Shown piece by piece: positions 13,222-14,713 of a stretch of DNA of 14,713 nt. Each line of letters starts with the position of its first letter. Positions within the stretch are counted from its first letter, which is position 1. The DNA comes from Ruminococcus flavefaciens (GTDB lineage Bacteria > Bacillota > Clostridia > Oscillospirales > Ruminococcaceae), in contig DBXO01000038.1 in the NCBI GenBank assembly GCA_002309635.1, positions 1-14,713 of the forward strand. The letters run 5' to 3'. The notes beneath the pieces were generated by a model. It was not told the origin of the DNA. It worked only from the letters and a program-made list of their open reading frames with translations, and searched no databases. Both the position numbers and the translations under genes were made by a program.

Positions 13222-13709
13222 AATGTCCATACTGCGGATTTGAAGAATTGAAGGTAATAGACTCACGCCCTGTTGACGATAAGACAAAGCGTCGCCGCGA
13301 ATGTGTGAGATGCGGTGAAAGATTCACTACCTATGAGGCTGTGGAGATACCGCTGCTCATGGTGGAGAAAAGGGACGGAAGCGTTCAGCTGTTCGACAAG
13401 GCAAAGCTTATAAACGGCATAGTTTCAGCAATAAAAAAGAGACCTGTCTCTGCGGAGAAGGTCACTGAAATTGCAAATTATGTTGAGAATTACTACGCCA
13501 ATGCACTCAGGACTGTTGCAAGATCGACCGAGATAGGCGAGCTTGTGCTGGATAGGCTGAGAGATATCGACCCTATATCATATATCAGATTTGCGTCGGT
13601 GTATAAAGATTTTACGGATATTGACAGCTTCGTTGCTGCCATAAGCGAATTTGACGGAAAAGAAAAAAATGCGGGAGACGATCCCGTTATTAATAATACG
13701 GAGGTATAA
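13218..13709 (+). CDS. nrdR: Transcriptional repressor NrdR
   Basis: NrdR senses ATP and dATP and represses ribonucleotide reductase genes, so it sets dNTP supply. The zinc ribbon has its four cysteines at C3, C6, C29 and C32, with the family stretch VIDSRPVDDKTKRRRECVRC (13-32). The ATP-cone domain follows at about 46-136 (VEKRDGSVQLFDKAKLINGI and, near its end, DPISYIRFASVYKDF). At 163 residues it is near the usual 150-160; the extra is a polar tail. No ribonucleotide reductase gene is in the window, so its targets lie elsewhere. It is translationally coupled to the TIM-barrel gene, and its last codons contain the ribosome site of the next gene. Confidence 0.97.
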   Translation: MKCPYCGFEELKVIDSRPVDDKTKRRRECVRCGERFTTYEAVEIPLLMVEKRDGSVQLFDKAKLINGIVSAIKKRPVSAEKVTEIANYVENYYANALRTVARSTEIGELVLDRLRDIDPISYIRFASVYKDFTDIDSFVAAISEFDGKEKNAGDDPVINNTEV

Positions 13710-13711
13710 CT

Positions 13712-14083
13712 ATGAACGAATTCCTTGAAAACTTTAACGATATCAATACGGAGCAGACTTTTAATCCGCCTGAGGTGGAAAAGAACAAGCTGCTTGCAGT
13801 AATAGCATATTTGCTGCCAATACTTTTCTTTGTGCCGATACTTGGAGATTCAAACTCCACATACTGCAAATTCCACGCAAATCAGAGCCTTACATGGCTT
13901 ATCGTGATGATCGTGCTTTTCATAGTAAAGTTCATACTCGGCTCAATACCCGTTCTTGGCGTGCTTGTCAAGCTTGTTATATGGCTGGCCATAATTGCTG
14001 TTGATATTGCTTTTATCATCGGCTCGTTAAATGGCAAGGCATACAGACTTCCTGTTATAGGAAACATGCTCAACGTTTTCTGA
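13712..14083 (+). CDS. DUF4870/Tic20-like small membrane protein
   Basis: A 123-residue protein with a polar 25-residue N-terminus and three hydrophobic segments (about 26-44, 61-79, 86-105). The YCKFHANQSL motif (51-60) between the first two helices is the mark of the DUF4870/Tic20-like group, whose function in bacteria is unknown. The start ATG lies two bases after nrdR, and its GGAGGT (13700-13705) is inside the last nrdR codons, so it belongs to the nrdR operon. The stop is one base away from the stop of the opposing lipoprotein gene, and no clear terminator separates them. Confidence 0.85.
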   Translation: MNEFLENFNDINTEQTFNPPEVEKNKLLAVIAYLLPILFFVPILGDSNSTYCKFHANQSLTWLIVMIVLFIVKFILGSIPVLGVLVKLVIWLAIIAVDIAFIIGSLNGKAYRLPVIGNMLNVF

Positions 14084-14084
14084 T

Positions 14085-14489
14085 TCAGCTTACAGGCATT
14101 CTGAGACTTCCGCCGTCTTCGCTGTATACCGTTGAGGCAACTGCGGTATTCCCGCATACAAGCAGTTCTGCAAGCATTTTCATGCCGTTTGGACTGTAGT
14201 TCCTTACTTCATATACGAACAGTTTTGCGGCCCTGCCTGCATATCTGCGCAGGGGAAGTCCCTGTTTATCCTGCATGAGGGCATATTCCTCGTATTTTTC
14301 CGAGAAAACGGCCGGGATATCAATATTTTTTTCGGATATCTCCTCAACCTCCCACCCGTGAGAGGCAAAATAGCCGATACGCTGAGAAACATCGCCGACA
14401 GCTTCAACAGGTGTCGGCGTTTCTTTTCTGCCGCAGGCTGCAAGTGAGAAAGCGGCGGCGGATAAAATGACAAATATAAGCTTTTTCAT
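14085..14489 (-). CDS. DUF4830-type lipoprotein
   Basis: A 134-residue secreted lipoprotein. The signal peptide MKKLIFVILSAAAFS is followed by the lipobox LAAC, with C19 as the lipidated residue. The mature part has the pattern of DUF4830: QRIGYFASHGWEVEE (36-50), a VEEISEKNIDIPAVFSEKYEEY run (48-69), then QDKQGLPLRRYAGR and a beta-rich end with VYEVRNY. It should sit on the outer face of the cytoplasmic membrane; its role is unknown. The start has AGGAG at 14503-14499. It lies head-on to the DUF4870-like gene and divergent from the pseudouridine synthase gene. Confidence 0.85.
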   Translation of the reverse strand: MKKLIFVILSAAAFSLAACGRKETPTPVEAVGDVSQRIGYFASHGWEVEEISEKNIDIPAVFSEKYEEYALMQDKQGLPLRRYAGRAAKLFVYEVRNYSPNGMKMLAELLVCGNTAVASTVYSEDGGSLRMPVS

Positions 14490-14565
14490 GCTTTGACGCT
14501 CCTTTTTACATGGGGTATTAGAGCTTATTCAGTACATGATGTGAAATATTCCGGAGGGAGAGGCA

Positions 14566-14713
14566 ATGGCGCAGATAAGACTTGATAAATTCATATCAGA
14601 GCGCACTGAGTATACCAGAAGCGGCATAAAGGAGCTTGCAGCAAAGGGAAAGATCACCGTTGACGGGATGACCGTCAAGCGTCCGGACATAAAAATAGAC
14701 GATACGGCTGGGG
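14566..14713 (+). CDS. RsuA/RluB-family pseudouridine synthase, N-terminal S4 domain (truncated by window edge)
   Basis: The 49 visible codons begin MAQIRLDKFISERTEYTRSG and continue IKELAAKGKITVDGMTVKRPDIKID. This is the S4 RNA-binding domain that precedes the catalytic domain in RsuA, RluB, RluE and RluF enzymes, which convert specific uridines of rRNA to pseudouridine. The catalytic part lies beyond the right edge, so the exact target (16S or 23S) cannot be decided; the short N-terminus before the S4 domain is like RsuA. The ATG has GGAGGG (14553-14558) seven bases ahead. A stand-alone S4 protein or an RNA methyltransferase (TlyA) are less likely alternatives. Confidence 0.82.
   Translation, partial: MAQIRLDKFISERTEYTRSGIKELAAKGKITVDGMTVKRPDIKIDDTAG

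Noticed and set aside
14065..14085. GGAAAC/GTTTTC pairing at the end of the DUF4870-like gene as a terminator
   Set aside because: Six pairs including a G-T pair, no T run on either strand.
1..14713. Mobile elements, CRISPR arrays, tRNA or rRNA genes, defence or biosynthetic islands
   Set aside because: None seen: no transposase or integrase motifs, no regularly spaced repeats apart from the origin boxes, no tRNA cloverleaf recognised.

Overview
The window is the chromosomal replication-origin neighbourhood of a Firmicute. The order rpmH (minus) / dnaA / dnaN / yaaA / recF / remB / gyrB / gyrA is the classical Bacillus-Clostridium arrangement. Protein details (GyrA with the HPHGDASVYD motif, a YtaF-type sporulation membrane protein, DUF4830 and DUF4870-like proteins, moderate G+C, frequent ATA and AGA codons) suggest a ruminococcal or other Oscillospiraceae-type Clostridia member. 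The genus is an inference from remembered family features, not a search result.

Layout. Positions 1-66 hold the start of rpmH on the minus strand, with a consensus promoter behind it. Positions 67-602 and 1974-2432 are the two large gene-poor stretches. They flank dnaA, are A+T rich, and carry many copies of a TTCAACA-core element that I read as a diverged DnaA box. A near-identical three-box module occurs once on each side of dnaA, so the origin looks bipartite, as in Bacillus. From 2433 to 5381 dnaN, yaaA, recF, remB and a small membrane-protein gene are tightly packed, with stop/start overlaps from yaaA onward. gyrB (5473) and gyrA (8028) follow, separated by a gene for a YcxB-like two-helix membrane protein. 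A hairpin closes gyrA.

The right part is accessory to the origin: a membrane-anchored metallophosphoesterase (10774-11574); head-on against it a YtaF/MntP-like membrane protein (minus); then a + strand operon with a perfect TTGACA-N17-TATAAT promoter, containing a TTG-started xylose-isomerase-like TIM-barrel protein, nrdR and a DUF4870/Tic20-like membrane protein; head-on against that a DUF4830 lipoprotein (minus); and finally the first 49 codons of an RsuA/RluB-type pseudouridine synthase.

Together, the left two thirds supply initiation (DnaA), the clamp (DnaN), gap repair (RecF) and supercoiling (GyrB/GyrA), and NrdR controls dNTP supply. I see no phage, transposon, CRISPR, defence or biosynthetic island. 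The points most worth a second look are the unusual origin boxes with matching changes in DnaA domain IV, the duplicated module around dnaA, a terminator-like hairpin hidden inside the opposing ytaF coding sequence, quinolone-site residues in both gyrase subunits, and two uncharacterised membrane-protein genes inserted around gyrB.
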